47,948 nt of DNA from assembly GCA_017993715.1 (NCBI GenBank), contig JAGOME010000032.1:1-47948 (forward strand), written 5' to 3'. The translations under genes were made by a program, and so were the position numbers. A model generated the notes under the pieces. It had not been told where the DNA came from. It worked only from the letters and a program-made list of their open reading frames with translations, and made no database searches. The DNA is from Phycicoccus sp. (GTDB lineage: Bacteria; Actinomycetota; Actinomycetes; Actinomycetales; Dermatophilaceae). Below are positions 15,561 to 27,380 of this stretch, one piece after another; the first letter of the stretch is position 1; each line of letters begins with the position of its first letter.

Positions 15561-16415
15561 TCAGCCGGTGCCCGGCTCGCCCGTGCCCCGACGACGCAGA
15601 TAGCGCTCGAACTCCTTGGCGATGGCGTCCCCTGAGGCCTCGGGCAACTCGGCTGTGTCCTGAGCCTGCTCGAGCGCCTGGACGTATTCGGCGATCTCGG
15701 GGTCATCCGCAGCGATCTCGTCAACCCCCCGCTGCCAGGCGCGCGCATCCTCATCGAGGTCGCCGTGGTCGATGGCTGCGTCGAGCAGGCCTTCGAGGGA
15801 GGACAGCAGGGCCAGGGTCGCCTTGGGTGAAGGTGAGTGGCCCGCGTAGTGCGGGACTGCGGCCCAGGCCGAGATCGAGGTGAGGCCGACCTGGATCGCC
15901 GCATCGGCGAGCACGCCGACGATGCCGGTCGGGCCTTCGTAGGTGCTGGCTTCGAGGTCGTAGCGGTGCCGCGTGTCTTCGCTGTCGGAGGTGAGCGTCA
16001 CCGGGATGGGACGGCTGTGGGCGACATCGGCCATCAGCGCCCCGAGGGTGATGACGGTGGTGGCATCCGCGGCCTGAGCCAGCTCCATGAGCTCGATCGC
16101 GAAGGCCCGCCACCGGAAGGACGGCTCGATGCCCTGCACGAGAACGACATCCCCGACCGAGGTGCCCTGCGCAACCAGAATGCGCGTGGTGCGCCAACTG
16201 ATCCGCCGCTGCCCATCCTCACCGACAACCCGTGGGCGATTGACCTGGAAGTCGTAGTAGTCCTCGGGGTCCAGGGCGGCCACGGGCTCGGCGCCCCAGA
16301 GGTCCGCGAGGTACTCGATGAGTCCGCTGGCCGCCTCGCCTGCATCGTTCCAACCCTCGAAGGCGGCGATGAGCAGCGCGTCATGAAGGTCAGGGAGGTC
16401 TTCGAGCTCGATCAA
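15561..16415 (-). CDS. PAC2 family protein
   Basis: Product of 284 residues with a PAC2 (proteasome assembly chaperone 2-like) domain. Family phrases include the opening LPDLHDALLIAAFEGWNDAGEAASGLIEYL, then VQGIEPSFRWRAFAIELMELAQ, VITLGALMADVAHSRPIPVT and SAWAAVPHYAGHSPSPKATLALLSSLEGLL. Eukaryotic and archaeal relatives assist proteasome assembly. The bacterial function is unproven, though actinobacteria with Pup-proteasomes commonly carry it. Translation starts at TTG (16415) preceded by GAAGGAG. It converges with the universal stress protein gene and is divergent from the HAD phosphatase. Confidence 0.9.
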   Translation of the reverse strand: MIELEDLPDLHDALLIAAFEGWNDAGEAASGLIEYLADLWGAEPVAALDPEDYYDFQVNRPRVVGEDGQRRISWRTTRILVAQGTSVGDVVLVQGIEPSFRWRAFAIELMELAQAADATTVITLGALMADVAHSRPIPVTLTSDSEDTRHRYDLEASTYEGPTGIVGVLADAAIQVGLTSISAWAAVPHYAGHSPSPKATLALLSSLEGLLDAAIDHGDLDEDARAWQRGVDEIAADDPEIAEYVQALEQAQDTAELPEASGDAIAKEFERYLRRRGTGEPGTG

Positions 16416-16442
16416 CGGGTCTCCTTCGCAGGGCGTGTGACC

Positions 16443-16448
16443 ACTTTA
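16443..16448 (-). promoter_or_regulatory. -10 element TAAAGT of the PAC2 gene
   Basis: The minus strand reads TAAAGT, 27 bases before the TTG start, leaving room for a short leader with the GAAGGAG ribosome site. The nearby leaderless HAD promoter points the other way. Confidence 0.45.
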
Positions 16449-16483
16449 GGCGGGCGCGACACGGCTGAGGACGGTCCCGTTCG

Positions 16484-16489
16484 TAGACT
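16484..16489 (+). promoter_or_regulatory. -10 element TAGACT of the HAD phosphatase gene
   Basis: TAGACT ends 6 bases before the ATG at 16496, leaderless spacing. Confidence 0.65.
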
Positions 16490-16495
16490 CGCCGC

Positions 16496-17179
16496 ATGTC
16501 ACTGCCTGCCGCGGTCCTGTGGGACATGGACGGAACCATCGTCGACACCGAGCCGTACTGGATTGCCGCGGAGCACGACATCGTCGAAGCCGCCGGGGGA
16601 GTCTGGAATGCCGGGTTCGCCCACGAACTGGTCGGCAAAGATCTCCTGGTGTCGGCCGAGTTCATCCGCGCCCACTCGCCGATCGAGGCCGCGCCCGAGG
16701 AGATCGTGGCGATGCTTCTCGAACGCGTCATCGTCTCGGTGCGCCACCACGTGCCATGGCGGCCGGGTGCGCGCGAGCTGCTCACGGACCTGGCCGCCCA
16801 TGGCGTCCCGAGCGCCTTGGTGACGATGAGTTGGCGTTCGTTCGCCGACGCTGTGCTCGCTGCGCTGCCGGAGGGCACGTTTGCCGCCGTCGTGACCGGG
16901 GACGAGGTCGAGCACGGCAAGCCTCATCCGGAGCCGTACTGGGCGGCGGCGCGGGCGCTCGGGGTCGATCCGGTGGACTGTGTCGCCATCGAAGATTCCC
17001 CGACCGGAGTGCGGTCCGCAGTCGCCGCCGGGGTTCCGACCCTGGCGGTGCCGCATGTCGTCTCGGTGCCGGAGATCGCCGGTGCAGTCCAACTGCCGAC
17101 TCTGGCCGGGCTCGGAGCCGTCGACCTCGCTGCCGTCCGCGCGGGTCAGGTGCCTGTTCCCCCCGGGCCGTTGGGCTGA
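16496..17179 (+). CDS. HAD-superfamily phosphatase (beta-PGM-like)
   Basis: Product of 227 residues of the haloacid dehalogenase superfamily, subfamily IA (beta-phosphoglucomutase-like). Motif I is DMDGT with the nucleophile D10 and acid/base D12. Motif II is the VTMSWRS region, the motif III lysine is in GKPHPEPY, and motif IV is IEDSPTG. A helical cap domain follows motif I, consistent with small sugar-phosphate-type substrates; the true substrate is unknown. It begins leaderless and converges on the RecB-like nuclease gene with a 6-base gap. Confidence 0.9.
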   Translation: MSLPAAVLWDMDGTIVDTEPYWIAAEHDIVEAAGGVWNAGFAHELVGKDLLVSAEFIRAHSPIEAAPEEIVAMLLERVIVSVRHHVPWRPGARELLTDLAAHGVPSALVTMSWRSFADAVLAALPEGTFAAVVTGDEVEHGKPHPEPYWAAARALGVDPVDCVAIEDSPTGVRSAVAAGVPTLAVPHVVSVPEIAGAVQLPTLAGLGAVDLAAVRAGQVPVPPGPLG

Positions 17180-17185
17180 GGCAGG

Positions 17186-18031
17186 TCAGTCGTCGCCGGG
17201 GTCGACCTCACCGGACACGTTGGGGTCCAACGCGATGAGTGCGGCATTCGGCGGCAATGGAGGGGGAGTCCCGCCGAACTCCGGGCACAGGTCCCGGAAG
17301 TCGCACCACGTGCACAGCGCCGAGGTGCTCGGTCGCCAATCCCCGGTTTCGGCCGCCCGCACGATGGCCGCCCACACGGCTTGAATATTGCGCTCCAGGG
17401 CTCGCAGGTCATGCTCGTCGGGCACGTAGCGCACGATCTCGCTGTTGCCGAGGTAGACCAACTGCAGCAGGTTGGGGATGCGACCGTGCAGGCGCCACAG
17501 GACGAGCGCATAGAACTTCATCTGGAACAGCGCCTTGTTCTCGAAGCGCTCACCGGGAGACCTGCCGGTCTTGTAGTCCACGACGCGGATGAGGCCATCG
17601 GGGGAGACATCGAGCCGATCGACGTAGCCGCGCAGCGTGAGCCCGTCGAGCTGGGTCTCGACATAGAGCTCGCGCTCGGCCGGCTCGAGGAGCGTGGGGT
17701 CCTCGAGGGTGAACCAGCGCTGGACCAGCGTGGCGGCGTCGCTGAACCAGCTCGCCTCGTCCAGCTCGGCACTGTCCTGGATCATCGTGGCGAGCTCGGG
17801 GCGCTCCTCAACTAGCGCGCTCCACCGTGGCTCGAGCAAGGCGACCGCGGCCTCGGGAGTGCGCTCGTCGGCGGGTAGGTCGAAGAGGTGCTCCAGCACC
17901 GAGTGGACCAGGGTGCCGCGGGCAGCGGCCGGTGAGGGCGGGCCCTCGATCTTGTCGATCGTCCGGAACCGATAGAGCAGCGGACACTGTTTGAAGTCCG
18001 CGGCGCGGCTCGGGGAGAGGGCGGGCACCAT
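17186..18031 (-). CDS. RecB-like PD-(D/E)XK nuclease with four-cysteine cluster
   Basis: Product of 281 residues resembling the RecB C-terminal/Cas4-like exonuclease family. The opening LSPSRAADFKQCPLLYRFR is typical. Catalytic residues are D138 (GYVDRLD) and D152-Y153-K154 (VVDYKTGRS). C16 together with C240, C243 and C249 (CTWCDFRDLC) forms the arrangement that binds a 4Fe-4S cluster in AddB/Cas4-type nucleases. There is no helicase domain. No cas genes or CRISPR repeats are nearby, so this is the stand-alone actinobacterial form, presumably in DNA repair. The start at 18031 is set by a leaderless -10 box; an in-frame start at 18061 is less likely. Confidence 0.88.
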   Translation of the reverse strand: MVPALSPSRAADFKQCPLLYRFRTIDKIEGPPSPAAARGTLVHSVLEHLFDLPADERTPEAAVALLEPRWSALVEERPELATMIQDSAELDEASWFSDAATLVQRWFTLEDPTLLEPAERELYVETQLDGLTLRGYVDRLDVSPDGLIRVVDYKTGRSPGERFENKALFQMKFYALVLWRLHGRIPNLLQLVYLGNSEIVRYVPDEHDLRALERNIQAVWAAIVRAAETGDWRPSTSALCTWCDFRDLCPEFGGTPPPLPPNAALIALDPNVSGEVDPGDD

Positions 18032-18038
18032 GCAGGAC

Positions 18039-18044
18039 ACCGTA
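18039..18044 (-). promoter_or_regulatory. -10 element TACGGT of the RecB-like gene
   Basis: The minus strand reads TACGGT, 7 bases before the ATG at 18031. The box overlaps one copy of the abundant GTATGCCG octamer. Confidence 0.6.
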
Positions 18045-18091
18045 TGCCGCCGCACTGACATTGCGGCCCGGCGTCCCCGAACGACAGGCCG

Positions 18092-21000
18092 TCAGTCCTC
18101 GGGCAGGTAGCCCAAGTTGGGGGACAGCCACCGCTCAGCCTCGGCCAGCGTCCAGCCCTTGCGCTCGGCGTAGTCCTGGACCTGGTCGCGACCGAGCCGG
18201 CCGACGACGAGGTACTGGCTGTCCGGGTGCGCGAAGTACCAGCCAGACACCGAGGCCCCCGGCCACATCGCCATCGACTCCGTCAACTGCACGCCGGTGA
18301 CGGCGGTGGCATCGAGCAGGTCGAACAGCGTCGCCTTCTCCGTGTGGTCCGGACACGCCGGGTAGCCCGGGGCGGGCCGAATGCCGCGGTAGGACTCGGC
18401 GATGAGGGCGGCGTTGTCGAGACGTTCGTCGGCGGCATACCCCCAGAACTCACGACGCACGCGCTCGTGCAGCCGCTCGGCGAAGGCCTCAGCGAGGCGA
18501 TCGGCCAAGGCCTCCAACAGGATCGCCGAGTAGTCATCGTTATCCGCTTTGAAGGCCATGACTTGATCGGTCGAGCCGAGCCCGGCCGTGACGACAAAGG
18601 CCCCGATGTGGTCCCGCAGACCGGTGTCCTTGGGCGCGATGTAGTCGGACAGGCAGCGATGAGGGACGCCGCGGCGATGCTCACCCTGCTGGCGCAGACC
18701 GTGCAGGACGGCCTTGACCTGCGCCCGGGACTCATCCGCATAGACCTCGATGTCGTCGCCGATGCCGTTGGCGGGGAACAGGCCAAGGACCGCATTGGCC
18801 CGCAGCCAGCGCTCCTCAATGGCGGTATCGAGCAAGGTATTGGCGTCCTCGAAGAGCTTGCGGGCGGTCTCGCCGACCGCGGGGGAGGACAAGACGTCGG
18901 GGTAGCGACCCTTGATCTCCCAGGCGGCGAAGAACGGTGACCAGTCGATGTACTCGCGCAGCTCCTCAAGCGGATAGTCGGTGAACACCTTCGTGAACTG
19001 CCCCGCGGCCTTGTGCCACACTCCGGTCGTCCCGCTGAAGCGGTCGCCCTCCTGAGCGGCGATCAGGTGCGGCTCCACCGGCGTGAATGCTGCCCAATCG
19101 ATCGGCGCGCGGTCGGACCGGGCCGACTCCAGCGAGACCAGCGGCCGCTCCGTGGCCTTGGCGGCATACCGCTCACGCAGCGAGGCGTAGTCGGCCTCGA
19201 TCGAGGCCAGCAGCGCCGGCTTCTGGTCAGGGTTGAGCAGCTTGCTCACGACGGGGACGGAACGGGACGCGTCCTTGACCCAGACCACCGGACCCTCGTA
19301 CTGACCGTCGACCTTGACCGCCGTGTGTGAGCGGCTCGTCGTGGCACCGCCGAGCAGCAGGGGGATCGTGAAGCCCTGCCGCTGCATCTCGCCGGCCAGT
19401 CGGACCATCTCGTCCAGCGACGGTGTGATGAGCCCGGAGACGCCGATGATGTCGGCACCGCGCTCGCGCGCCTCGTCGAGGATCCGCTGCGCCGGCACCA
19501 TGACACCGAGGTCGATGACGTCGTAGTTGTTGCACTGCAGGACGACGCCGACGATGTTCTTGCCGATGTCATGGACGTCGCCTTTGACGGTGGCCATGAC
19601 GACGAGTCCGTTCGATGGGGCGCCGACCGCCGTCGGGTCCGCTGCCTTGGCTTCCTCGATGTACGGAATGAGGTGGGCGACAGCCCTTTTCATGACGCGC
19701 GCCGACTTGACCACCTGCGGGAGGAACATCTTGCCCTCGCCGAACAGATCACCGACGACGTTCATGCCGGCCATCAACGGACCCTCAATGACCTCGATGG
19801 GCTGGCCCCCGGCGGCGGCGATCTCCTGACGGAGCTCCTCGGTGTCGTCGACGACGAACTCGTCGAGACCCTGCACGAGGGCGTGCGTGATCCGCTCGCG
19901 CACCGGCAGCTCACGCCAGGCGGCCGTCTGCTCGGCGGCCTGTTCGGGGCTCGCGTTGAACCGACCGGCGATCTCGACCAACCGCTCGGTGGCATCCGCT
20001 CGACGGTTGAGGATGACGTCCTCGATCCGCTCGCGCAACTCGGGATCGACCTCGCTATAGGGGATGAGTGCGCCCGCGTTGACGATGGCCATGTCCAGGC
20101 CAGCGGCGATCGCGTGGTAGAGGAAGACGGCGTGGATCGCCTCGCGCACGGGGTTGTTGCCCCGGAAACTGAACGAGACGTTGGAGACGCCACCGGAGAC
20201 TAGCGCTCCAGGCAGGTTGGCTTTGATCCATCGGGTTGCCTCGATGAAATCCGTCCCGTATGCCGCGTGCTCCTCGATCCCCGTGGCCACCGCGAAGATG
20301 TTTGGGTCGAAGATGATGTCCTGCGCCGGGAAGCCCACCACCTGCGTCAAGATGTCATAAGCCCTGCGGCACACCGTGATCCGGCGTTCGTAACTGTCCG
20401 CCTGGCCGTCCTCGTCGAAGGCCATGACGACCACCGCGGCACCGTGCTTGCGGCACAACCGCGCGTGCTCGAGGAACTGCTCCTCGCCCTCCTTGAGGGA
20501 GATGGAGTTGACGATGCACTTGCCCTGAGTGTTCTTCAGGCCGGTCTCCATGACGTCCCACTTGCTGGAGTCGACCATGAGGGGGACGCGGCAGATGTCG
20601 GGCTCACCGGCGATGAGCCGGGTGAACCGGTCCATCGCCGCGACGCCGTCGATCATCCCCTCATCCATGTTGATGTCAATGACCTGCGCGCCGGACTCGA
20701 CCTGCTGGCGAGCCACGGTCAGTGCCGTGGAGTAGTCATCGGCCTGGATGAGCGTGCGAAAGCGCGCCGACCCGGTGATGTTCGTGCGCTCGCCCACGTT
20801 GAGGAAGAGTGACTCGTCGGTGACGATGAGCGGCTCCAACCCCGAGAGGCGCAGGGCCGGCGTGACGGACGGGATCGGGCGAGCGGGAGCCGACGCGACG
20901 GCATTCGCGATGGCCTCGATGTGTTCGGGAGTGGTCCCGCAACAGCCGCCGATGATGTTGACCAGGCCGGCCGTCGCGAACTCGCCGACCACACCGGCCA

Positions 21001-21883
21001 TGTGCGCGGGGGTCTCGTCGTACTCGCCGAAGGCGTTGGGCAGCCCGGCGTTGGGATACACCGACACAAAACAGTCGGCGATGCGGGAGAGCTCGGCAGC
21101 GTAGGGCCGCAGGTCCTCGGCCCCCAGGGCGCAGTTCAGGCCGACCGCTAAGGGTCGCGCGTGCCGGATCGAGTGCCAGAAGGCCTCGGTCACCTGACCT
21201 GACAAGGTCCGCCCTGAAGCATCGGTGATCGTGCCGGAGATGAGGACGGGCCAACGACGCTCGGTCTGCTCAAAGAGCGTCTCCACCGCAAAGATGGCGG
21301 CCTTGGCATTGAGAGTGTCGAAAATCGTCTCGATGAGCAGCCCGTCGACGCCGCCGTCGACCAAGCCGCGAGCCTGCTCCAGGTAGGCCTCGACGAGCTC
21401 GTCGAAGGTGACATTGCGGGCGCCGGGGTCGTTGACGTCGGGCGAGATCGAAGCCGTGCGGTTGGTCGGCCCGATGGCGCCGAGCACCCACCGCGGACGA
21501 CCGCTGGCGGCGGCCACCTCGTCGGCGGCGTCGCGTGCGAGGACGGCGGCGGCGACATTGAGCTCGTAGGCCAGGTCGGACATGCCGTAGTCGGCCAGGG
21601 AGATCCGCTGCGCGTTGAACGTGTTGGTCTCGATCAGGTCGGCCCCAGCCTGCAGGTACTCACGATGAATGCCGGCGATGGCCTCCGGAGCGGTCAGGCT
21701 GAGCAGGTCGTTGTTGCCCATGAGGTCCTGGCTCCACTGCGCGAACCGCTCTCCGCGATAGTCCTCCTCGGCGAGCCCGAGCCGCTGGATCATCGTCCCC
21801 ATCGCTCCGTCGAGGATCAGGACGCGGCCGGTGAGAGCGGCGCTGAGCTCGGCGGTGGCATCGGGGCGGTGCGAGACAGTCAC
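18092..21883 (-). CDS. metH: Cobalamin-dependent methionine synthase
   Basis: Product of 1263 residues that transfers the methyl group of 5-methyltetrahydrofolate via cobalamin to homocysteine. All four modules are visible: the homocysteine/zinc domain ([16 protein letters not shown] at the N-terminus and [10 protein letters not shown] with C314-C315), the pterin domain ([17 protein letters not shown]), the cobalamin domain (DVHDIGKN with axial H771) and the C-terminal SAM reactivation domain ([15 protein letters not shown]). Length is normal. Annotation from an upstream ATG at 21994 would add 37 residues without homology; I chose the GTG at 21883, 7 bases after a -10 box. A leaderless mRNA would exclude a cobalamin riboswitch, and none is seen. 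Confidence 0.97.
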   Translation of the reverse strand: MTVSHRPDATAELSAALTGRVLILDGAMGTMIQRLGLAEEDYRGERFAQWSQDLMGNNDLLSLTAPEAIAGIHREYLQAGADLIETNTFNAQRISLADYGMSDLAYELNVAAAVLARDAADEVAAASGRPRWVLGAIGPTNRTASISPDVNDPGARNVTFDELVEAYLEQARGLVDGGVDGLLIETIFDTLNAKAAIFAVETLFEQTERRWPVLISGTITDASGRTLSGQVTEAFWHSIRHARPLAVGLNCALGAEDLRPYAAELSRIADCFVSVYPNAGLPNAFGEYDETPAHMAGVVGEFATAGLVNIIGGCCGTTPEHIEAIANAVASAPARPIPSVTPALRLSGLEPLIVTDESLFLNVGERTNITGSARFRTLIQADDYSTALTVARQQVESGAQVIDINMDEGMIDGVAAMDRFTRLIAGEPDICRVPLMVDSSKWDVMETGLKNTQGKCIVNSISLKEGEEQFLEHARLCRKHGAAVVVMAFDEDGQADSYERRITVCRRAYDILTQVVGFPAQDIIFDPNIFAVATGIEEHAAYGTDFIEATRWIKANLPGALVSGGVSNVSFSFRGNNPVREAIHAVFLYHAIAAGLDMAIVNAGALIPYSEVDPELRERIEDVILNRRADATERLVEIAGRFNASPEQAAEQTAAWRELPVRERITHALVQGLDEFVVDDTEELRQEIAAAGGQPIEVIEGPLMAGMNVVGDLFGEGKMFLPQVVKSARVMKRAVAHLIPYIEEAKAADPTAVGAPSNGLVVMATVKGDVHDIGKNIVGVVLQCNNYDVIDLGVMVPAQRILDEARERGADIIGVSGLITPSLDEMVRLAGEMQRQGFTIPLLLGGATTSRSHTAVKVDGQYEGPVVWVKDASRSVPVVSKLLNPDQKPALLASIEADYASLRERYAAKATERPLVSLESARSDRAPIDWAAFTPVEPHLIAAQEGDRFSGTTGVWHKAAGQFTKVFTDYPLEELREYIDWSPFFAAWEIKGRYPDVLSSPAVGETARKLFEDANTLLDTAIEERWLRANAVLGLFPANGIGDDIEVYADESRAQVKAVLHGLRQQGEHRRGVPHRCLSDYIAPKDTGLRDHIGAFVVTAGLGSTDQVMAFKADNDDYSAILLEALADRLAEAFAERLHERVRREFWGYAADERLDNAALIAESYRGIRPAPGYPACPDHTEKATLFDLLDATAVTGVQLTESMAMWPGASVSGWYFAHPDSQYLVVGRLGRDQVQDYAERKGWTLAEAERWLSPNLGYLPED

Positions 21884-21890
21884 CTGACAC

Positions 21891-21896
21891 AGGGTA
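21891..21896 (-). promoter_or_regulatory. -10 element TACCCT of metH
   Basis: The minus strand reads TACCCT, 7 bases before the metH GTG. The 73-base interval to the protease gene holds two divergent leaderless promoters. Confidence 0.6.
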
Positions 21897-21943
21897 GGCC
21901 GCGACCGCTTTCGCGGCTCGGGACGCCCAGGGGCTGGGTCGCT

Positions 21944-21949
21944 TAGGGT
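21944..21949 (+). promoter_or_regulatory. -10 element TAGGGT of the site-2 protease gene
   Basis: TAGGGT ends 7 bases before the ATG at 21957. Confidence 0.65.
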
Positions 21950-21956
21950 TGGCGCC

Positions 21957-24121
<2,165 letters not shown>

Positions 24122-24211
24122 CGTCGTCGTCGTCGGGGGTCACCAACTCCGGCGAGTTAGGGTCTAGCTAGGCCCATCACCCCGAATGGGTGTCGCCCCG
24201 GGAGGCAGCAC

Positions 24212-25861
24212 ATGTCTGTTGAGTCATCGGACCCGCGAGGGCTCGAACGCGAGGTCTCCTCGCTGCGTTCGCAACTGGGGACGATGGCCTCCCAGAACGA
24301 GCGCCTCGTGCGCACCCTGCGTGACGCCCGCGAACAGATCGTCACCTTGAAGTCCGAGGTCGACCGGCTCGGTCAGCCTCCGGCCGCGTACGGCACCGTC
24401 ATCGCCGTCCACGAAGGTGGCAACGCCGACATCCTCACCGGTGGCCGCAAGATGCATGTCGCGGCGAGCCCCGGCATCGACAAGTCCGAGCTTGTCCCTG
24501 GTCGCGAGGTGCGCCTCAACGAGGCACTGAACATCGTCACCGTGGCGGCATTCGAGTCCGTCGGTGAGGTCGTGCTTTGCAAGGAGCTCCTGGAGGACGA
24601 CCGGGTGCTCGTGGTCGCGCACGCCGACGAGGAACGGGTCTGCCGGATGGCGGCCTCGCTGCGCGACACCCCCGTGCGGATCGGTGACGCGCTGCTGCTC
24701 GATGTCCGTTCGGGGTTCGTTTACGAGCGCATCCCCAAGGCCGAGGTCGCCGACCTGGTCCTGGAGGAGGTCCCAGACATCGCCTACGAGGACATCGGTG
24801 GCCTGCGCGGACAGATTGAGCTGATCCGCGACGCCGTCGAGCTGCCCTACCTGCACCCCGACCTCTACATCGAGCACCAGCTCAAGGCGCCCAAGGGGGT
24901 GCTGCTGTACGGCCCACCTGGGTGTGGCAAGACGATGATCGCCAAGGCGGTGGCGGCGTCGCTGGCGCGCAAGGTCGCCGAAAAGGAAGGCCGCGATCCC
25001 GGCAAGTCCTATTTCCTGAACATCAAGGGTCCCGAGCTGCTCAACAAGTACGTCGGCGAGACCGAGCGGCACATCCGCTTGATCTTCCAGCGGGCGCGGG
25101 AGAAGTCGTCCGAGGGCTATCCGGTGGTCGTGTTCTTCGACGAGATGGAGTCGTTGTTCCGCACCCGCGGATCTGGCGTCTCCAGCGATGTCGAGACCAC
25201 GATCGTGCCGCAGTTGCTCGCCGAGATCGACGGGGTCGAGGGTCTGGAACACGTCATCGTCATCGGCGCGAGCAACCGCGAGGACATGATCGACCCGGCG
25301 ATCCTGCGCCCGGGACGGCTGGACGTGAAGATCAAGATCGAGCGGCCCGACGCCGAGGCGGCGCGAGAGATCTTTAGCAAGTACCTCACCGCGGACTTGC
25401 CCTTGCATCCCGATGACGTGGCTCAGCACGAGGACTCGGTAGAGCAGACGGTGGCCGCGATGATCGAGGCCACGGTGCTGCGGATGTACTCCGAGGAGGA
25501 GGACAACCAGTTCCTCGAGGTCACCTACGCCGGTGGGGACAAGGAGATCCTGTACTTCAAGGACTTCAACTCCGGCGCGATGATCCAGAACATCGTCGAC
25601 CGTGCCAAGAAGATGGCCATCAAGGACTTCCTCGACACCGGCCAGCGCGGTTTGCGGATCGAGCACCTGCTGCAGTCGTGCACCGACGAGTTCCGCGAGA
25701 ACGAGGACCTGCCCAACACGACCAACCCGGACGACTGGGCGCGGATTTCCGGCAAGAAGGGCGAGCGGATCGTCTATATCCGCACGCTGATCAAGACCAA
25801 GGAAGGCACCGGCCCCGGCAAGTCGATCAACACGGTCGCCAATACCGGCCAGTACCTGTAG
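24212..25861 (+). CDS. arc: Proteasome-associated AAA+ ATPase Arc/Mpa
   Basis: Product of 549 residues that unfolds pupylated substrates and feeds them to the 20S proteasome as a hexameric ring. The N-terminal coiled coil (about 8-50) binds Pup and is followed by tandem OB domains. The AAA+ domain has Walker A GPPGCGKT (234-241) and Walker B with D310-E311 in [10 protein letters not shown]. The C-terminus ends GQYL, the penultimate-tyrosine tail that docks on the alpha ring. GGGAGG lies 6 bases before the ATG. It is separated from dop by three opposite-strand genes, unlike the usual tighter arrangement. Confidence 0.97.
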   Translation: MSVESSDPRGLEREVSSLRSQLGTMASQNERLVRTLRDAREQIVTLKSEVDRLGQPPAAYGTVIAVHEGGNADILTGGRKMHVAASPGIDKSELVPGREVRLNEALNIVTVAAFESVGEVVLCKELLEDDRVLVVAHADEERVCRMAASLRDTPVRIGDALLLDVRSGFVYERIPKAEVADLVLEEVPDIAYEDIGGLRGQIELIRDAVELPYLHPDLYIEHQLKAPKGVLLYGPPGCGKTMIAKAVAASLARKVAEKEGRDPGKSYFLNIKGPELLNKYVGETERHIRLIFQRAREKSSEGYPVVVFFDEMESLFRTRGSGVSSDVETTIVPQLLAEIDGVEGLEHVIVIGASNREDMIDPAILRPGRLDVKIKIERPDAEAAREIFSKYLTADLPLHPDDVAQHEDSVEQTVAAMIEATVLRMYSEEEDNQFLEVTYAGGDKEILYFKDFNSGAMIQNIVDRAKKMAIKDFLDTGQRGLRIEHLLQSCTDEFRENEDLPNTTNPDDWARISGKKGERIVYIRTLIKTKEGTGPGKSINTVANTGQYL

Positions 25862-25865
25862 TCGG

Positions 25866-26213
25866 TCAGGCCACCAGGCGCGCGATGAGGCGCCAGCCGA
25901 GCAGCAGCACGCTCAGGCTCACCGTGGCCACTACGACGAAGGAGAATGCCGTGCCGGCGCCGGTCAGCACGCGCAGCAGCATGCCGACGATGACCGTCGC
26001 CGCGACGACGACCGCCCCGAACGTAAGCGTGCGCGGGCCGGCGGGCAGGGCGAGTACGGCGATCACCCAGCCGACGGCCGTGCCGGCGAGGAAGGGAGCG
26101 GCCGTGCGGGCGATGCCGGCGAGGTCGAGGCCTTCGGCGTGGCTGCGTCGCCCGATGGCCGCAAAGACGATCACGAGGACAACGTCAAGGAGAACGGGGA
26201 CAGTGCGGCTCAC
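25866..26213 (-). CDS. DUF3054 family membrane protein
   Basis: Product of 115 residues with four predicted membrane helices, matching DUF3054: LLDVVLVIVFAAIGRRSHAEG, TAAPFLAGTAVGWVIAVL, TFGAVVVAATVIVGMLLRVLTG and a final TVSLSVLLLGWRLIARL. Function is unknown. The GTG start at 26213 is set by a leaderless -10 box. Its stop lies 4 bases from the convergent arc stop. It is the first of three minus-strand genes interrupting the Pup-proteasome locus. Confidence 0.85.
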   Translation of the reverse strand: MSRTVPVLLDVVLVIVFAAIGRRSHAEGLDLAGIARTAAPFLAGTAVGWVIAVLALPAGPRTLTFGAVVVAATVIVGMLLRVLTGAGTAFSFVVVATVSLSVLLLGWRLIARLVA

Positions 26214-26219
26214 GGCTGC

Positions 26220-26225
26220 ACCCTA
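26220..26225 (-). promoter_or_regulatory. -10 element TAGGGT of the DUF3054 gene
   Basis: The minus strand reads TAGGGT, 6 bases before the GTG at 26213. I see no other feature in the 173-base interval up to 26386. Confidence 0.6.
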
Positions 26226-26386
26226 GTCCTGGCTCCTGGATGGGGTGGACCTCCTCCGCAGGTGGGGGAAAACTGCTGCGCGCCCCGCCTTGCCCGTTCG
26301 ACGACTTCCCCACGGTGTGACGGCAACCCCAACGTGAGCCTAGGCCTCCATCGCCAGTTCGTGAGCACCCCCAGAAACCAACGCGG

Positions 26387-27376
26387 TCAGACGGTGACCT
26401 CGTCGAACAGCGACCCTTGCGGCGGGCCGTGTGTCGGGTCCACACCGTCGAACAGGCTCGACACGGACTCGCCGGCATGGATCCGGCCGATCGCCTCAGC
26501 AAAGAGGCCGGCGATGGAGCGCACCTGCAGTTCCGGCCAGTCGCCGGGGGCCGGCACCGTGTCTGTCGTGACGACCTGGGAAATCATGGGGTGACCCCGC
26601 AGCCGCTCCACGGCCCGGCCGGCGAACAACCCGTGGGTGCACGCCACCGCGGCCTCGGAGACCCCGAATTCGGCCAATTTGCCGAGCAACTCGATGATCG
26701 AGCCGCCGGTCGCAATCTCATCGTCGAGGATGATCGCGCGCTTGCCCGTGACCTCACCAACGATGGCGTCGATGACAACCCGGTCGTCCCCAAGACGCTT
26801 CTTGCTGCCGGCGGCGACCGGGAGGCCGAGCAGTCGAGCGAACTGGGTGGCCTCCTTGGCGTTACCCAGATCAGGGGAGACCACCACGGTGTCGGTCAGG
26901 TCGGTGCCGCGGAAATGGTCCGCGAGCACGCCGAGCGCCGTCAGATGATCGACCGGGACCGAGAAGAACCCGTGCACCTGAGGCGCATGCAAGGTCATCG
27001 TCAACACCCGGTCGGCGCCGGCCGTCGCGATCAGATCCGCGACCAGCCGCCCCCCGAGTGAGATGCGGGAGGCATCCTTCTTGTCCGATCGGGCATAGGC
27101 GTAGTGCGGGATGATCGCCGTGATCTGAGCGGCCGAGGCTCCTCGGGCCGCATCGATCATCAGGAGCAACTCCATGAGGGAGTCCTGGGTCGGCGGCACG
27201 AGGGGCTGCACGAGGTAGACGTCGCGCTGCCGACAGTTGGCGAGCAACTGCGCCTGGAGGCAGTCGTTGCTGAACCGGCTGATCCGCGCCATCGACAGCG
27301 GCACGCCGAGGTGCCGACAGATCTGCTCGGCCAGCGCGGGATGTGCAGAGCCGCTGAAGACGACGATCTCGCGCAC
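26387..27376 (-). CDS. Ribose-phosphate pyrophosphokinase-like protein
   Basis: Product of 329 residues of the PRPP synthetase family, which makes PRPP from ribose 5-phosphate and ATP. Fold markers are VVFSGSAHPALAEQI, the ATP-site HYAYARSDKK region, LHAPQVHGFF, VVSPDLGNAKEA, GSKKR and the PRPP loop AIILDDEIATGGS. The substrate loop reads RFSNDCLQAQL where classical enzymes have F-x-DGE, so this is the variant subclass and not a standard PrsA. Whether it is a second copy cannot be told from this window. GTG start with a leaderless -10 box that lies within the 3' end of the esterase gene. Confidence 0.85.
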   Translation of the reverse strand: MREIVVFSGSAHPALAEQICRHLGVPLSMARISRFSNDCLQAQLLANCRQRDVYLVQPLVPPTQDSLMELLLMIDAARGASAAQITAIIPHYAYARSDKKDASRISLGGRLVADLIATAGADRVLTMTLHAPQVHGFFSVPVDHLTALGVLADHFRGTDLTDTVVVSPDLGNAKEATQFARLLGLPVAAGSKKRLGDDRVVIDAIVGEVTGKRAIILDDEIATGGSIIELLGKLAEFGVSEAAVACTHGLFAGRAVERLRGHPMISQVVTTDTVPAPGDWPELQVRSIAGLFAEAIGRIHAGESVSSLFDGVDPTHGPPQGSLFDEVTV

Positions 27377-27380
27377 GGGC

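Noticed and set aside
17186-18031. Cas4-like nuclease as a sign of a CRISPR system
   Set aside because: No cas genes, repeats or spacers are seen nearby. The stand-alone actinobacterial RecB-like nuclease fits better.
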